64,000 nt of DNA from Fusobacteriota bacterium (GTDB taxonomy: Bacteria > Bacillota > TC1), in contig WTXA01000002.1 in NCBI GenBank assembly GCA_009773805.1, positions 248,001 through 312,000 of the forward strand, written 5' to 3'. Each line of letters opens with the position of its first letter. Position 1 is the stretch's first letter. The notes under the pieces were generated by a model. That model was not told where the DNA came from and searched no databases. It saw only the letters and a program-made list of their open reading frames with translations. The position numbers and the translations under genes were made by a program. Below, one piece after another: positions 43,970 through 53,015 of this stretch.

Positions 43970-44870
43970 TACCTAAACCAGCCCATTCGCTAAATGATCC
44001 GTTATAGTTCTTAACATTTTTATAGCCACTCATTTTTAGAATCTCAGCTGTAAAACCAGATCTAATACCAACTGTACAATAGGTGATTATTTCATCATCT
44101 TTTTCTACTCCAAGTTTATCCATGATTGCAACTATTTCCTTAATTGATTTCAATGTGCCATTTGGCTTGTAAAGATTAGAGTATGGAAGTGAAATTGCTC
44201 CAGGAATACGCCCTAATGCTTTTTCACCTTTGTAGTTTTCACCATGGTTTGTTGCTCCTGTGTATTCTTCAATTGACCTAGTATCCAATAGAACTGCAGT
44301 TTTCAATTTAGCTTTAACTTGATCTGTAGTTGCGATTCTAGAATCATCATATTTATCTATTTTAAAATCTGATGCAGTTATTTTTGTTTCTTCAGTTGTT
44401 ATTTTACCATCGTTCTTATTCCATTGGGTAATACCACCATTTAACATTTTAACATCATCAAGACCTGCAATTTTAAGCATCCAGTAAACACGTCCCTCTT
44501 CACCAAGTCCCTTTGGATCGTTGTAGATAATGATTTTTTGGTCTTTATCAATTCCAAAACTAGCTAGTTTAGATGAAAGTGCATCTTTACCTAGTACAAC
44601 TCCCCAACCTTCTTCACCTTGTTTAACAGCCATATTTGATAGAGCTTGCCAAGTAATATTGACTGCTCCTTCAATATGTCCAGCTTTGTATTCCTTGTCT
44701 GATCTTGCATCAATTAGGGTTACTTCTTCTAGATTATCTTTCAACCATGAAGCATCCACATAGTAATCTTTCATTCCAGCTTCAATAGTTGTAGTGCCTT
44801 TTTGATTGTTGCATCCTGTTAGTACAAAGATAGCTGTAACTATCATCAATAGTGCGTATAGTTTTTTCAT
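43953..44870 (-). CDS. Rhodanese (sulfurtransferase) lipoprotein
   Basis: 305 residues. Signal peptide ends in the lipobox VLTGC. Two rhodanese domains follow: the first (about 35-155) lacks the active Cys (IIIYNDPKGLGEEG), the second has TYCTVGIRSG, so it is catalytic, in the usual tandem thiosulfate sulfurtransferase layout. It acts outside the membrane on thiosulfate-like donors. Its link with a VTT membrane protein suggests sulfur or analogue trafficking. Confidence 0.9.
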   Translation of the reverse strand: MKKLYALLMIVTAIFVLTGCNNQKGTTTIEAGMKDYYVDASWLKDNLEEVTLIDARSDKEYKAGHIEGAVNITWQALSNMAVKQGEEGWGVVLGKDALSSKLASFGIDKDQKIIIYNDPKGLGEEGRVYWMLKIAGLDDVKMLNGGITQWNKNDGKITTEETKITASDFKIDKYDDSRIATTDQVKAKLKTAVLLDTRSIEEYTGATNHGENYKGEKALGRIPGAISLPYSNLYKPNGTLKSIKEIVAIMDKLGVEKDDEIITYCTVGIRSGFTAEILKMSGYKNVKNYNGSFSEWAGLGNEYEK

Positions 44871-44915
44871 TTTATTTCCCCTTTATATATATGTGATTTT
44901 TTCTCAACCTTTCAC

Positions 44916-44944
44916 ATAATAGCACATAGTAATGTCCTATTCAA
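44916..44944 (-). promoter_or_regulatory. Promoter of the rhodanese-VTT operon
   Basis: TTGAAT (44939-44944), 17 bases, TATTAT (44916-44921) on the minus strand. Confidence 0.65.
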
Positions 44945-45005
44945 ACAGTATGAAAAAGATGTATTTACATCATAATAATATCAAATTTTCTTATGATAAA
45001 TAAAA

Positions 45006-45033
45006 AGAAGGAGTTGTTTAAAACAACTCCTTC
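45006..45033 (-). terminator. Terminator of the protease/small membrane protein operon
   Basis: Stem AGAAGGAGTTGTT / ACAACTCCTTCT followed by TTTTTATTTATC on the minus strand. Confidence 0.82.
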
Positions 45034-45048
45034 TTAAGTTAGTACTTA

Positions 45049-45264
45049 TTATTTGCCACTTCTTCTTCTACGAGGTTTTCCCTCAATTTCATTTAGGATT
45101 ACTTCTTGAGATTTATTTTCGTAATTTTCTTTTGATTTATTAGTTTGTCTGCTTTTAATAATGCTTACTATCGCAACTATTACTCCTGCTAATATTAATA
45201 AACCTCCAAGTATGTACATAATGTATTGTCCTATTTGTGGTATTTTATAGCCAAAATCTATCAT
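45049..45264 (-). CDS. Small single-pass membrane protein (71 residues)
   Basis: One membrane helix (about 14-38) followed by a charged tail ending EGKPRRRRSGK. It has a good ribosome site (GGAGGGGATAGGT) and follows the protease gene by 13 bases, so it may be a partner of it. No family recognised. Confidence 0.72.
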   Translation of the reverse strand: MIDFGYKIPQIGQYIMYILGGLLILAGVIVAIVSIIKSRQTNKSKENYENKSQEVILNEIEGKPRRRRSGK

Positions 45265-45277
45265 TACCTATCCCCTC

Positions 45278-46612
45278 CTAATATCCTAGTCTTTCTAAGA
45301 CTGCATTTAATTTATTTTTGTCATTAGCTATTGCCTTATTGATATATTCTTTGGCCTGATTATTTTTAGTTTTACTCAATCTTCTTGGATTAGCACCACC
45401 CAACGTAAGAAGAATTATAGACTTGCGTCCTTCATCAAGTGGCAGACTATTAACTAGGTCTGTAAACTCCTCATAATAGATTATATCTTCTGCTCTAGCT
45501 CCTATTATTGCAATCTGATGTCTTTTCAGAACTCCTAAATCAATCAGCAATTGCTCATTATCCCATTCAAGTGGATTTTCTTTTCTTAGATTGACAGTTT
45601 CGTCAAATTCATCATTATCCTCACTGAACCACCATTGATCATAGGCCCTTAGATAAAGATAATAGTCAGTTGCTATAATCTTTTTTTGGTTGTCTAATTC
45701 ATTATATATATTAGAAAAGCCATCATTTAATTCTGATATTATTCTTGAGAATATTGTGTATCTACTAGTTAAATTATTGAATACAGATAATGATTCAGGG
45801 CGATATAGCATAACCCTATTCTTTATCCAAATATCTTTTATTTCTAGTTCATTTCCATCTTTATCGTCGAAGATATCAGGCATGAAGCTTTTTATTGTTT
45901 CTGAATCATCTTTTATTTCAGCATATTTTTTAGCCTGAAAGTCTTCATAAAGTTTATTGGCAACATTAATACTAATAGCCAGATTAACATTATTCTTTAT
46001 ATCAATATTGGCTACAATCACTCCAACAACTCTACCTTTTTCATTTATAACAGCACCCCCGCTACTACCAGGTTTTATCGATACTATCATTTCCAAGGCA
46101 TTATCATAGATAACACTAACTTTACCTTCGGATATTGTATTAAAAGCCCCTCCAGGACTACTAATTGTTGCAATATACTCTTCTTCAATAGGATCAAAAA
46201 ATAATATAGGTGTTAAAGGTTTTAAATCAAAATCACCTTCTATAATTGCTAGGTCGTTTTTCTTGTCAAACACAAGTATCTCTTCAGCAGTGATTGTTCT
46301 CCCATCATCTGTTAGAATATCAATCCTTTTTGCACCTTCTAATACGTGAAAGTTGGTTATTATTTTATTACTTTCTTGAAAAGAAAAACCTGAACCCTGG
46401 CCTAGAAGTTTGTTGTTTTCATCATAAATATTGATCATAACAACTGAAGCCTTAACTTCTTCTATACTAATGGTTTTAAGTTCCGGAAGTATTATTTTGT
46501 AAGTAAATAGACCCACTCCAACTACTATGGCTATTATGTAACTGAATATTCCTAAAGCTAATAGTAGGTTCCTTATAGGATGTTTTTTTCTTTTATGCTT
46601 TGCTTCTTCCAT
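45278..46612 (-). CDS. Membrane-anchored trypsin-like (S1C) protease
   Basis: 444 residues. A cytosolic basic start and one membrane helix (about 17-38), then an HtrA-like domain with the triad NFHVLEG (His), NDLAIIEG (Asp) and GSSGGAVIN (Ser). There is no PDZ domain; the C-terminal 200 residues are an unrecognised helical region. It probably acts on the outer face of the membrane in stress or signalling. Confidence 0.83.
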   Translation of the reverse strand: MEEAKHKRKKHPIRNLLLALGIFSYIIAIVVGVGLFTYKIILPELKTISIEEVKASVVMINIYDENNKLLGQGSGFSFQESNKIITNFHVLEGAKRIDILTDDGRTITAEEILVFDKKNDLAIIEGDFDLKPLTPILFFDPIEEEYIATISSPGGAFNTISEGKVSVIYDNALEMIVSIKPGSSGGAVINEKGRVVGVIVANIDIKNNVNLAISINVANKLYEDFQAKKYAEIKDDSETIKSFMPDIFDDKDGNELEIKDIWIKNRVMLYRPESLSVFNNLTSRYTIFSRIISELNDGFSNIYNELDNQKKIIATDYYLYLRAYDQWWFSEDNDEFDETVNLRKENPLEWDNEQLLIDLGVLKRHQIAIIGARAEDIIYYEEFTDLVNSLPLDEGRKSIILLTLGGANPRRLSKTKNNQAKEYINKAIANDKNKLNAVLERLGY

Positions 46613-46708
46613 ATTGCCTTATCCTTTTTAGTAATTATTTTATAAACCCATAGTGTTATGATAACATGTATATTCTAATTATACACAAATAATTGTATAG
46701 TATAGCAT

Positions 46709-47260
46709 CTATTTTATAATTAATTCTTCATGGAGTAGTGGCTGTTTCTGATTTAGTAAGGTCATGGTAGCCCCATCATCAAATAACCAATCTTCTTTAT
46801 ACTTTTCATTTATGATAATTGGCATTCGGTTATGAACTTTTTCAAGACTTTGATTGGCATTGGTAGTGATAATTACAAAGTGACCACAACTATATATACC
46901 TGCAATATATAGTTGTCTATCATCTTCTAGTGTATAGTGGTATTGGTTTTTATTCTTATCCCACTCATAAAATCCTGTAGCCGGTATTAGACAGCGTCCA
47001 TTTTTTATTGGTTCTATAAAGGATTTTTTTTCAAAGATAGATTCTGCTCTAGCGTTAATTATTAAACTTTTAAATTCAAAGCCCCATTTAAAAATTTCAA
47101 ATTCTTTGTTTTTATTATTAGTAATTATTGGAGCAAGATTAGTAGGAAATAGCTCCCCTGTTTTCATCTGTGATCTTAAGGGATGGTCTTTGAGGTGTTC
47201 TAGTATTTGTTTTATTTGTTGGTTATCCTCTTCTGTAAAGAGGGTATATCTCCCGCACAT
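46709..47260 (-). CDS. SOS response-associated peptidase (SRAP, YedK/HMCES-like)
   Basis: 183 residues. The catalytic Cys2 follows the initiator Met (MCGRYTLF), with INARAES, PATGFYEW (Glu) and VHNRMPIII (His) completing the active site. It forms covalent adducts with abasic sites in single-stranded DNA and protects them. It follows yjbQ by 3 bases. Confidence 0.92.
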   Translation of the reverse strand: MCGRYTLFTEEDNQQIKQILEHLKDHPLRSQMKTGELFPTNLAPIITNNKNKEFEIFKWGFEFKSLIINARAESIFEKKSFIEPIKNGRCLIPATGFYEWDKNKNQYHYTLEDDRQLYIAGIYSCGHFVIITTNANQSLEKVHNRMPIIINEKYKEDWLFDDGATMTLLNQKQPLLHEELIIK

Positions 47261-47263
47261 TGT

Positions 47264-47680
47264 TTAATCTCCTATAATTTTTACAAGTACTCTCTTGTTT
47301 CTCATCCCATCAAATTCTCCATAAAATATTTGTTCCCAAGGACCAAAGTCTAGTCTTCCATCAGTTATGGCAACCACTACCTCTCTGCCCATGATGGTTC
47401 TTTTCAAGTGCGCATCAGCGTTGTCTTCGAAGCCATTGTGTTGGTATTGGTTATATGGCTTTTCTGGGGCTAGTTTTTCTAGAAATATTTCGAAGTCGTT
47501 TAATAGTCCTGTTTCATTATCATTGATGAAGACACTTGAGGTTATATGCATTGCATTACATAGGAGTAAGCCTTCTTTTATATTACTGGATTTGAGGCAT
47601 TCTTCTATATCCTTTGTTATGTTAATATATGCTCTTCTGGTTTTTGTGTTGTATAGTAGTTCTTTTCTGTAGGTTTTCAT
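47264..47680 (-). CDS. YjbQ/UPF0047 family protein
   Basis: 138 residues; signatures are [40 protein letters not shown] and [16 protein letters not shown]. The family is annotated as secondary thiamine-phosphate synthase from complementation work. The start is the ATG with GGAG 6 bases upstream; two earlier in-frame starts lack a ribosome site. Confidence 0.88.
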   Translation of the reverse strand: MKTYRKELLYNTKTRRAYINITKDIEECLKSSNIKEGLLLCNAMHITSSVFINDNETGLLNDFEIFLEKLAPEKPYNQYQHNGFEDNADAHLKRTIMGREVVVAITDGRLDFGPWEQIFYGEFDGMRNKRVLVKIIGD

Positions 47681-47843
47681 CTTATTCTCCATAATCAATT
47701 AAATTTATATTAGTATCTACTAATATATTATTACTTTATCAAAGAAAAAGGAATAATATGTTAAGATGTATTTGCAATATTTGTTAAGGAATATATAATT
47801 AAGGAAGAAGATCTATTTAGCTTAAGAAATTGGAGGTTGAATC

Positions 47844-48353
47844 ATGGAAGAGAACAAGAAGGATAATGTTATTGGGGTTGCAGAGCCTGTTGTAGATGAA
47901 GTTGAAAATATTGGTGTTATTAACCCTGATATATTAAAGAAAAAAGCTGCAGCAGCTGAGGAAGCAAACGAGGAAGTTGTTGAAGAAATAAAAGTAGAAC
48001 AACAGCAACAGCAACAGCAACAAACACAACCACCAAATCAAAACATAAACACAAATACAAATCAAAACCCGAATTCAAGTCAAAGTACAAATAACATGAG
48101 CAACAATACGAGTGACCGAACACTTTCTGATTATGAGAACAAGAGAATTCTTGCTGGTATTATGGGTGTTTTATTCGGTGCCTATGGTGTTCATAATTTT
48201 ATTTATGGCTACACCACTAAGGGTATCATTCAAATTCTTATGTCTACAATATTGGCAATTTTCACTTGTGGATTATCAGCAATTGCCGCATATATTTGGG
48301 GACTCGTTGAAGGAATACTCATTCTTACAGACCAAATTAAACCTAATAAGTAA
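47844..48353 (+). CDS. TM2 domain protein with polyglutamine linker
   Basis: 169 residues. An acidic N-terminus, a run of eight Gln from CAA/CAG repeats (about 53-60), a Pro/Asn/Gln-rich linker to residue 105, then a TM2 domain: two membrane helices with the turn FGAYGVHNFIYGYTTKG and a C-terminal IWGLVEGILIL. Function unknown. The Gln tract is prone to length change. Confidence 0.87.
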   Translation: MEENKKDNVIGVAEPVVDEVENIGVINPDILKKKAAAAEEANEEVVEEIKVEQQQQQQQQTQPPNQNINTNTNQNPNSSQSTNNMSNNTSDRTLSDYENKRILAGIMGVLFGAYGVHNFIYGYTTKGIIQILMSTILAIFTCGLSAIAAYIWGLVEGILILTDQIKPNK

Positions 48354-48400
48354 AAAAAACTAATAAACAAAGTGAAACAAAAGGTAAAAAATAAAAAATA

Positions 48401-48438
48401 AAACGACAAATACCAATAAATATTGGTATTTGTCGTTT
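48401..48438. terminator. Bidirectional terminator after the TM2 gene
   Basis: A perfect 18-bp stem (AAACGACAAATACCAATA) with a 2-base gap at the tip, between convergent genes; A/T-rich flanks on both sides. Confidence 0.85.
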
Positions 48439-48440
48439 CT

Positions 48441-48950
48441 TCAATAGTGCCTAACTACTTCAAAGGCAGCTAGTTCATAATCTTCTATTTCTGAAATCCC
48501 TGCTTTATCCAAAGCGATATCTATTTGTTCCTCTGGAGTTTCCACTCCCTCTAGGTTTGGTAATAGTAGTCCTTTACGTCCACCAAGACTGACTATTACC
48601 CCGTATCTTTTGGCATCTAGGATACTTATATCCGTGACTGGAAAAGATTCTCCTAAAACATCAACACTTATATCCAAGTTTGAAAATTCATTTTTACTTA
48701 CCTGGAAAAATCTTGGATCACCTATACCTGCACTAACAGCATTCCTAATAATCTCTTCAGCTATTGAGTCTCTTACACTCTCTATCGTCCCTATACAACC
48801 ACGAAGTTGCCCATCTTTTTTCAAAGAGACAAATACTCCAGCTCGTTTATTTAACATTTCAAGGGGTAGTCCCTCTGGTACCTTCATATATTTTTGATGT
48901 TCTAGATAATATTCTAATGAATCACTAGCTAATTTAACATATGCATCCAT
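48441..48950 (-). CDS. amrA: AmmeMemoRadiSam system protein A (AMMECR1 family)
   Basis: 169 residues of the AMMECR1 fold: GVFVSLKKDGQLRGCIGTI, AVSAGIGDPRF and GRKGLLLPNLEGVETPEEQ are typical, with the conserved LRGCIG motif. The biochemical role is not known. Begins directly after amrB on the same strand, and together with amrB and amrS forms the three-gene system. Confidence 0.92.
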   Translation of the reverse strand: MDAYVKLASDSLEYYLEHQKYMKVPEGLPLEMLNKRAGVFVSLKKDGQLRGCIGTIESVRDSIAEEIIRNAVSAGIGDPRFFQVSKNEFSNLDISVDVLGESFPVTDISILDAKRYGVIVSLGGRKGLLLPNLEGVETPEEQIDIALDKAGISEIEDYELAAFEVVRHY

Positions 48951-49757
48951 CTAATCACCTTCCATTCTATAAGTTGCAACTGCATAACCTACTCCAAAGG
49001 TTCCCTCATAGGATAGTAATTCGGATTCAATTTTAGTATCACCGATTACTCCAGCCATGATAATAAAAGATCTTAAACCACATTCAGCTGCCATATCACT
49101 AAATCTTTCATCAAGATTTATGAGAGTTTGAAAATCCCCTTCACCTAAGGCTTCGGTAACTATCTTATCAAATAAAGGTCCTTCTTTGACGTAACCATAA
49201 GGTCCATCAATCTTTAGAACATGTGATAAGTCTCCACTTGCTACATAGACCACATTTTTCCCACTTTGATTTATAGCTTCTTTAATACATTGTCCAAAAT
49301 TGTAGTGCTCTTCTGGTGTTAGTCCTGAAAGGGATATTCTTACTAGTTGATAATCTTGGTATTCCTTATTTATGAAATAAAGGGGCACCATAGTGCCATG
49401 GTCAAGTATATCGAAGCCATCATCATCGCTAAATGCTGGTATTTCATTAATATCTGCTTGGTTTATTATAGCCTCAATCATTTCTCTATCATATTCCACG
49501 TTTATAACTATTTCATCAGCTCCGAAGTTACCAAAGTCTCCAACTCCTTGTGGACCACCTGCTATCTGGAAGTGGTTTGCATAGTGGCTGGCATGTGGTG
49601 ATGAGAGGATTATGGTGTCTGGTTTTAATTCTCCTATTGTACGGGCTATTGTTTCATAGGCATCCACTGTTGCTTGGATTTTTCTTTCCTCTCCTCTACC
49701 AATTTCTGGTAAAATTATTGGGGGATGGGGGACTATGAAGGTTTGTAATAGTGGCAT
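48951..49757 (-). CDS. amrB: AmmeMemoRadiSam system protein B (Memo family)
   Basis: 268 residues of the Memo fold, related to non-haem-iron dioxygenases (LigB-like): VPHPPIILPEIG, SSPHASHYANHF, LDHGTMVPLYFI and ASGDLSHVLK carry the conserved His/Asp residues. Human MEMO1 is the eukaryotic relative. Substrate unknown. 13 bases after amrS. Confidence 0.92.
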   Translation of the reverse strand: MPLLQTFIVPHPPIILPEIGRGEERKIQATVDAYETIARTIGELKPDTIILSSPHASHYANHFQIAGGPQGVGDFGNFGADEIVINVEYDREMIEAIINQADINEIPAFSDDDGFDILDHGTMVPLYFINKEYQDYQLVRISLSGLTPEEHYNFGQCIKEAINQSGKNVVYVASGDLSHVLKIDGPYGYVKEGPLFDKIVTEALGEGDFQTLINLDERFSDMAAECGLRSFIIMAGVIGDTKIESELLSYEGTFGVGYAVATYRMEGD

Positions 49758-49770
49758 TGCTTCTTCCTCC

Positions 49771-50652
49771 TTAAATATTTCCTAAGTGGATATTTTTTAT
49801 GTTTGCTTTTTTTCCGATTTCTTCAGCCATTTCCAGTGTGATTATTGGTGTTTTTGGAGTATCTCCCATTTTCCATCCAGGAAAGAAGCGACTTAAGTGC
49901 CAAGGTATATCAGTACTTACACCTGCAATAAAATTAGCAATTTTGGTTAGTTGTTCTTGGTCATCGTTAACTTCGGGTATTACTAGTGTAGTTATTTCTT
50001 GATGTATGCCCAATTTATTTAGATATTGAATATTATCAAGTATCGGTTGTACATTGGAGCCACAGTATTTTTTATATATATCATTATTCCAGGCTTTCAG
50101 ATCTATATTGGCAGCATCTAGGTATGGGGCAATCAATTCAAGTGTTTCTTTTGTCATGTAGCCATTGGTTACCCAGATGTTTTTCAATCCATTTGCGTTG
50201 GCTATTTTCATGATGTCTAGTGCGTATTCTAGGAAGATGGTTGGTTCTGTATAGGTATAGGAGATTGAAGGACAGCCAAGTTCTAGTGCTTTCATTACAT
50301 GCTCTTCTGGGCTGATTTTATCTCCTGGGAGTTCCTCATCAAATCGTTTATCATTTTGCAGTTGTGATATTTGCCAGTTTTGACACCAACTGCAGCTGAG
50401 GTTACAACCTATAGTTGCAAGAGAGTAGGTTGTAGTTCCTGGCATGAAGTGATAGAGTGGTTTTTTTTCAATAGGGTCTATGGAAACCGATATGGTTCTT
50501 TCGTAGTTTAGGGCATAGAGTGTTCCTTCTATGTTTTTTCTTACTCCACATATTCCTTTGTGGCCTAGTTCTATTATGCATCTGTGGTTACAGGTGTCGC
50601 ATCTTACTTTTTGTCCATCTGGTAGTTTTTGATAGAGGATTGATTCTTTCAT
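49771..50652 (-). CDS. amrS: AmmeMemoRadiSam system radical SAM enzyme
   Basis: 293 residues. The radical SAM motif is CNLSCSWC with an aromatic after it (WCQNWQIS), as in pyruvate formate-lyase activase relatives. An N-terminal Cys cluster (CDTCNHRCIIELGHKGICGVR) may hold a second metal. ATG chosen 7 bases after GAAGGA. It likely generates or modifies the substrate used by AmrA/AmrB; the reaction is undefined. Confidence 0.92.
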   Translation of the reverse strand: MKESILYQKLPDGQKVRCDTCNHRCIIELGHKGICGVRKNIEGTLYALNYERTISVSIDPIEKKPLYHFMPGTTTYSLATIGCNLSCSWCQNWQISQLQNDKRFDEELPGDKISPEEHVMKALELGCPSISYTYTEPTIFLEYALDIMKIANANGLKNIWVTNGYMTKETLELIAPYLDAANIDLKAWNNDIYKKYCGSNVQPILDNIQYLNKLGIHQEITTLVIPEVNDDQEQLTKIANFIAGVSTDIPWHLSRFFPGWKMGDTPKTPIITLEMAEEIGKKANIKNIHLGNI

Positions 50653-50717
50653 GGTCATTCCTTCTTTCTATACTTCCTTATACTTTCATATTATCACTAT
50701 TTTCACCCAAATAAACA

Positions 50718-50751
50718 AGAAGAACTACTAAATTAATAGTAGTCCTTCTTA
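50718..50751 (-). terminator. Weak terminator after the 50.8 kb lipoprotein gene
   Basis: Stem AAGAAGAACTACTA / TAGTAGTCCTTCTT with one mismatch; the T-tract on the minus strand is short. Confidence 0.5.
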
Positions 50752-50784
50752 GAAAGGAAAAAAGAATAATACTTCTAATTATCT

Positions 50785-51498
50785 TTAAGAAATTTTCGCA
50801 GCTTCAATAAATAGTTTAAGATCAACTTTGTTGATTAGGTCATTGCTTTTTCTTTTATTAGGATCGAATTCATCAACCATTCCCTTTTGTATCTCGAATA
50901 GTCCTTGTTCATATTCCATACCTATAACTCCATAACGACAGCCCATGAATTTTTCTCTTTCTCCTAGAAACATCAAATAGTTTGCCCCCACTAATGGAAT
51001 ATTTTCACCAGGAAATATATTTAGTGATAATATTTTCCCTGATATCTCTTCCTTAAGACTTTCCTTATCAATTCCTTCCTTGACAGGGAATTCCTCAGAG
51101 CTTATATTTTGTTGATAGTCCTCAGCATTTACGTATCCTCCTATAAAGGCTACTTCTATTGTCTTCTCTTTAAATTGACCCTTATATGTATTGGCTATTT
51201 TGAATGTAACCAAGGTATTGGCTATTCCTGATGGTCCTAGTGTAGTTTTAGAAGATAGAGCCTCTCCTTCAATTATCAAGCTGGCATTTTTATATAGTTC
51301 TTGTGATGTCGGACATTTTATTGCATCATAGTCAACGTTTATGTTTGATATTTTGTATACTTCTCTAGTCCTGTCTCCTTGATAATCTATAATCTTACTG
51401 ACGCTTATTTCATCTTTTTCCTTGTATATGGCATTTTTACAAGCTGGTAATATCAAAACTAGCATCATTATTATAAATAATATTTTTAGGTATTTCAT
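50785..51498 (-). CDS. Hypothetical lipoprotein (237 residues)
   Basis: Signal peptide with lipobox LILPAC. The mature part contains ELYKNASLIIEGEALSS and LVTFKIANTYKG, a beta-rich pattern seen in uncharacterised Firmicute lipoproteins. No enzyme motif was found. It is a monocistronic gene. Confidence 0.75.
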   Translation of the reverse strand: MKYLKILFIIMMLVLILPACKNAIYKEKDEISVSKIIDYQGDRTREVYKISNINVDYDAIKCPTSQELYKNASLIIEGEALSSKTTLGPSGIANTLVTFKIANTYKGQFKEKTIEVAFIGGYVNAEDYQQNISSEEFPVKEGIDKESLKEEISGKILSLNIFPGENIPLVGANYLMFLGEREKFMGCRYGVIGMEYEQGLFEIQKGMVDEFDPNKRKSNDLINKVDLKLFIEAAKIS

Positions 51499-51589
51499 AT
51501 GAGTCTCCTTTTTTTATTTATATATGTATTCCAATAAAAAGTAAATATTGCTTCAAATCTATCGAGTTTTTACCTTAATTTTAAAAACA

Positions 51590-52177
51590 TTAAATCCAAA
51601 TACTTAATAAATCTTTGACTTTTTTCTCTAATTTTAGCTGTTTAGCATATTTCATTAAATTTGGTATATTCTTTTTTTGATCTTTAACATAATTTTGAAT
51701 CGCTTTATTAAAAATTTCTCTATCCATTTTATTAAGATGACGCAAACAATCGCATATAGTACGTTCCTTATCATAAATTTGTGATTTATGTCCATCGATA
51801 CATATGTCAGTCTTTCCAATTTCATATTTTGATTTTTCCAAAAGATATAACTTAATAAATGGGTAATTAATTTTTATTTGTTTATAATACGTAGCTAAAT
51901 GCCATTCTGAAGGTGTTCTATCACTATATCCATGATAATATAGAGCTGAATTCATACAGATTATAGCTTCATGATAAAAAAGATTTATTATTTTGATTTC
52001 ACTAAAGTCATTTTCATCAGCTAGATGATAATAACCATTTCTTAATTTTTCTATAACTCCATTATTTATTAACTCTTTAATATTTCTATAAGATATTTTG
52101 TTATCATTTAATTCTGAAGTTTTCATTATATGGCCATATTCAATGAATAAACTCTTTATTTCATCTTTAGATAACAT
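51590..52177 (-). CDS. AbiEi-like antitoxin-type protein without a toxin gene
   Basis: 195 residues: an N-terminal winged helix (YRNIKELINNGVIEKLRNGYYHLAD) and a middle segment (HEAIICMNSALYYHGYSDRTPSEWHLA) typical of type IV antitoxin AbiEi and related transcription regulators. The partner nucleotidyltransferase AbiEii is usually just downstream; here the next gene is an unrelated lipoprotein gene. The ATG has GAGG 7 bases upstream. Solitary remnant or stand-alone regulator. Confidence 0.75.
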   Translation of the reverse strand: MLSKDEIKSLFIEYGHIMKTSELNDNKISYRNIKELINNGVIEKLRNGYYHLADENDFSEIKIINLFYHEAIICMNSALYYHGYSDRTPSEWHLATYYKQIKINYPFIKLYLLEKSKYEIGKTDICIDGHKSQIYDKERTICDCLRHLNKMDREIFNKAIQNYVKDQKKNIPNLMKYAKQLKLEKKVKDLLSIWI

Positions 52178-52321
52178 TTCCACACCTCAAAAATATTAAA
52201 ATATTAAAACATTAGAACTAGCATAACATATAAACCATATATTACAATGGATGTAATGTATGATAAACTAATTATGAAAGTGTAACCAAACTTAGATGAC
52301 AAAAATTCAACTCATAACAAA

Positions 52322-52352
52322 ACACCCTGCTCCAGAAGAGAAGGGTGCTTAA
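52322..52352 (-). terminator. Terminator of the LacI-controlled operon (after ubiX)
   Basis: CACCCT / AGGGTG hairpin with TTTTGTT on the minus strand, 50 bases after ubiX. The rest of the 224-base gap (52178-52401) is AT-rich with an AAAATATT repeat at 52190 and no other feature seen. Confidence 0.65.
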
Positions 52353-52401
52353 AAAGAAAAAAAGGAAAAAAGAATTATACTATTTTAGTTCAAGAAAGTC
52401 C

Positions 52402-52998
52402 TTAAGACCATCTCTTACATAAGTTATGTTCAATATTTAATTGATCTAATATTCTACCAACAGTGTTATTAACAATATCATCAATAGTCTTAGGATGAGT
52501 ATAAAAACTAGGCATAGGTGGAATAATCTTCACACCCAAACGAGCCAGTTTCAAAAGATTCTCAAGATGAATAGCACTTAACGGAGTTTCCCTAGGAATT
52601 AAAATCATAGGTTTACCCTCCTTCAAGATAACATCAGCAGCCCTCTCCAATAAGTTAGTAGAAGACCCATGAGCAATAGCCGAAACAGTCGCCATAGAAC
52701 AAGGAGCAATAATCATCCCATCAGTTCTAAAAGAACCACTAGCAATAGCACTACTAATATGATCAATATCATAATAAGTAAAAACATCCTTAGAAACTTT
52801 AAAATAATCTAAAAGTCTATCTTCAATCATCTCTACATTTAGATCCAAATCCATATTTAATTCTTCTTTAATAACTATCCTACCAGACTTGGTAATAGTT
52901 AAAAAAATCTCATGACCAGCTTTAAGGCACTCTTCAATAAGACGCATCCCATAAATTGCCCCACTAGCACCAGTAATACCTATAATATACTTTCCCAT
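52402..52998 (-). CDS. ubiX: UbiX family flavin prenyltransferase
   Basis: 198 residues. Start YIIGITGASGAIYG is the FMN-binding loop; IIAPCSMATVSAIAHGSSTNLLERAADV and PRETPLSAIHLENLL are family signatures. It makes prenylated FMN, the cofactor of the UbiD enzyme encoded 18 bases upstream. Last gene of the LacI-controlled operon. Confidence 0.93.
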   Translation of the reverse strand: MGKYIIGITGASGAIYGMRLIEECLKAGHEIFLTITKSGRIVIKEELNMDLDLNVEMIEDRLLDYFKVSKDVFTYYDIDHISSAIASGSFRTDGMIIAPCSMATVSAIAHGSSTNLLERAADVILKEGKPMILIPRETPLSAIHLENLLKLARLGVKIIPPMPSFYTHPKTIDDIVNNTVGRILDQLNIEHNLCKRWS

Positions 52999-53015
52999 TT
53001 AATAACCCCTTTATT

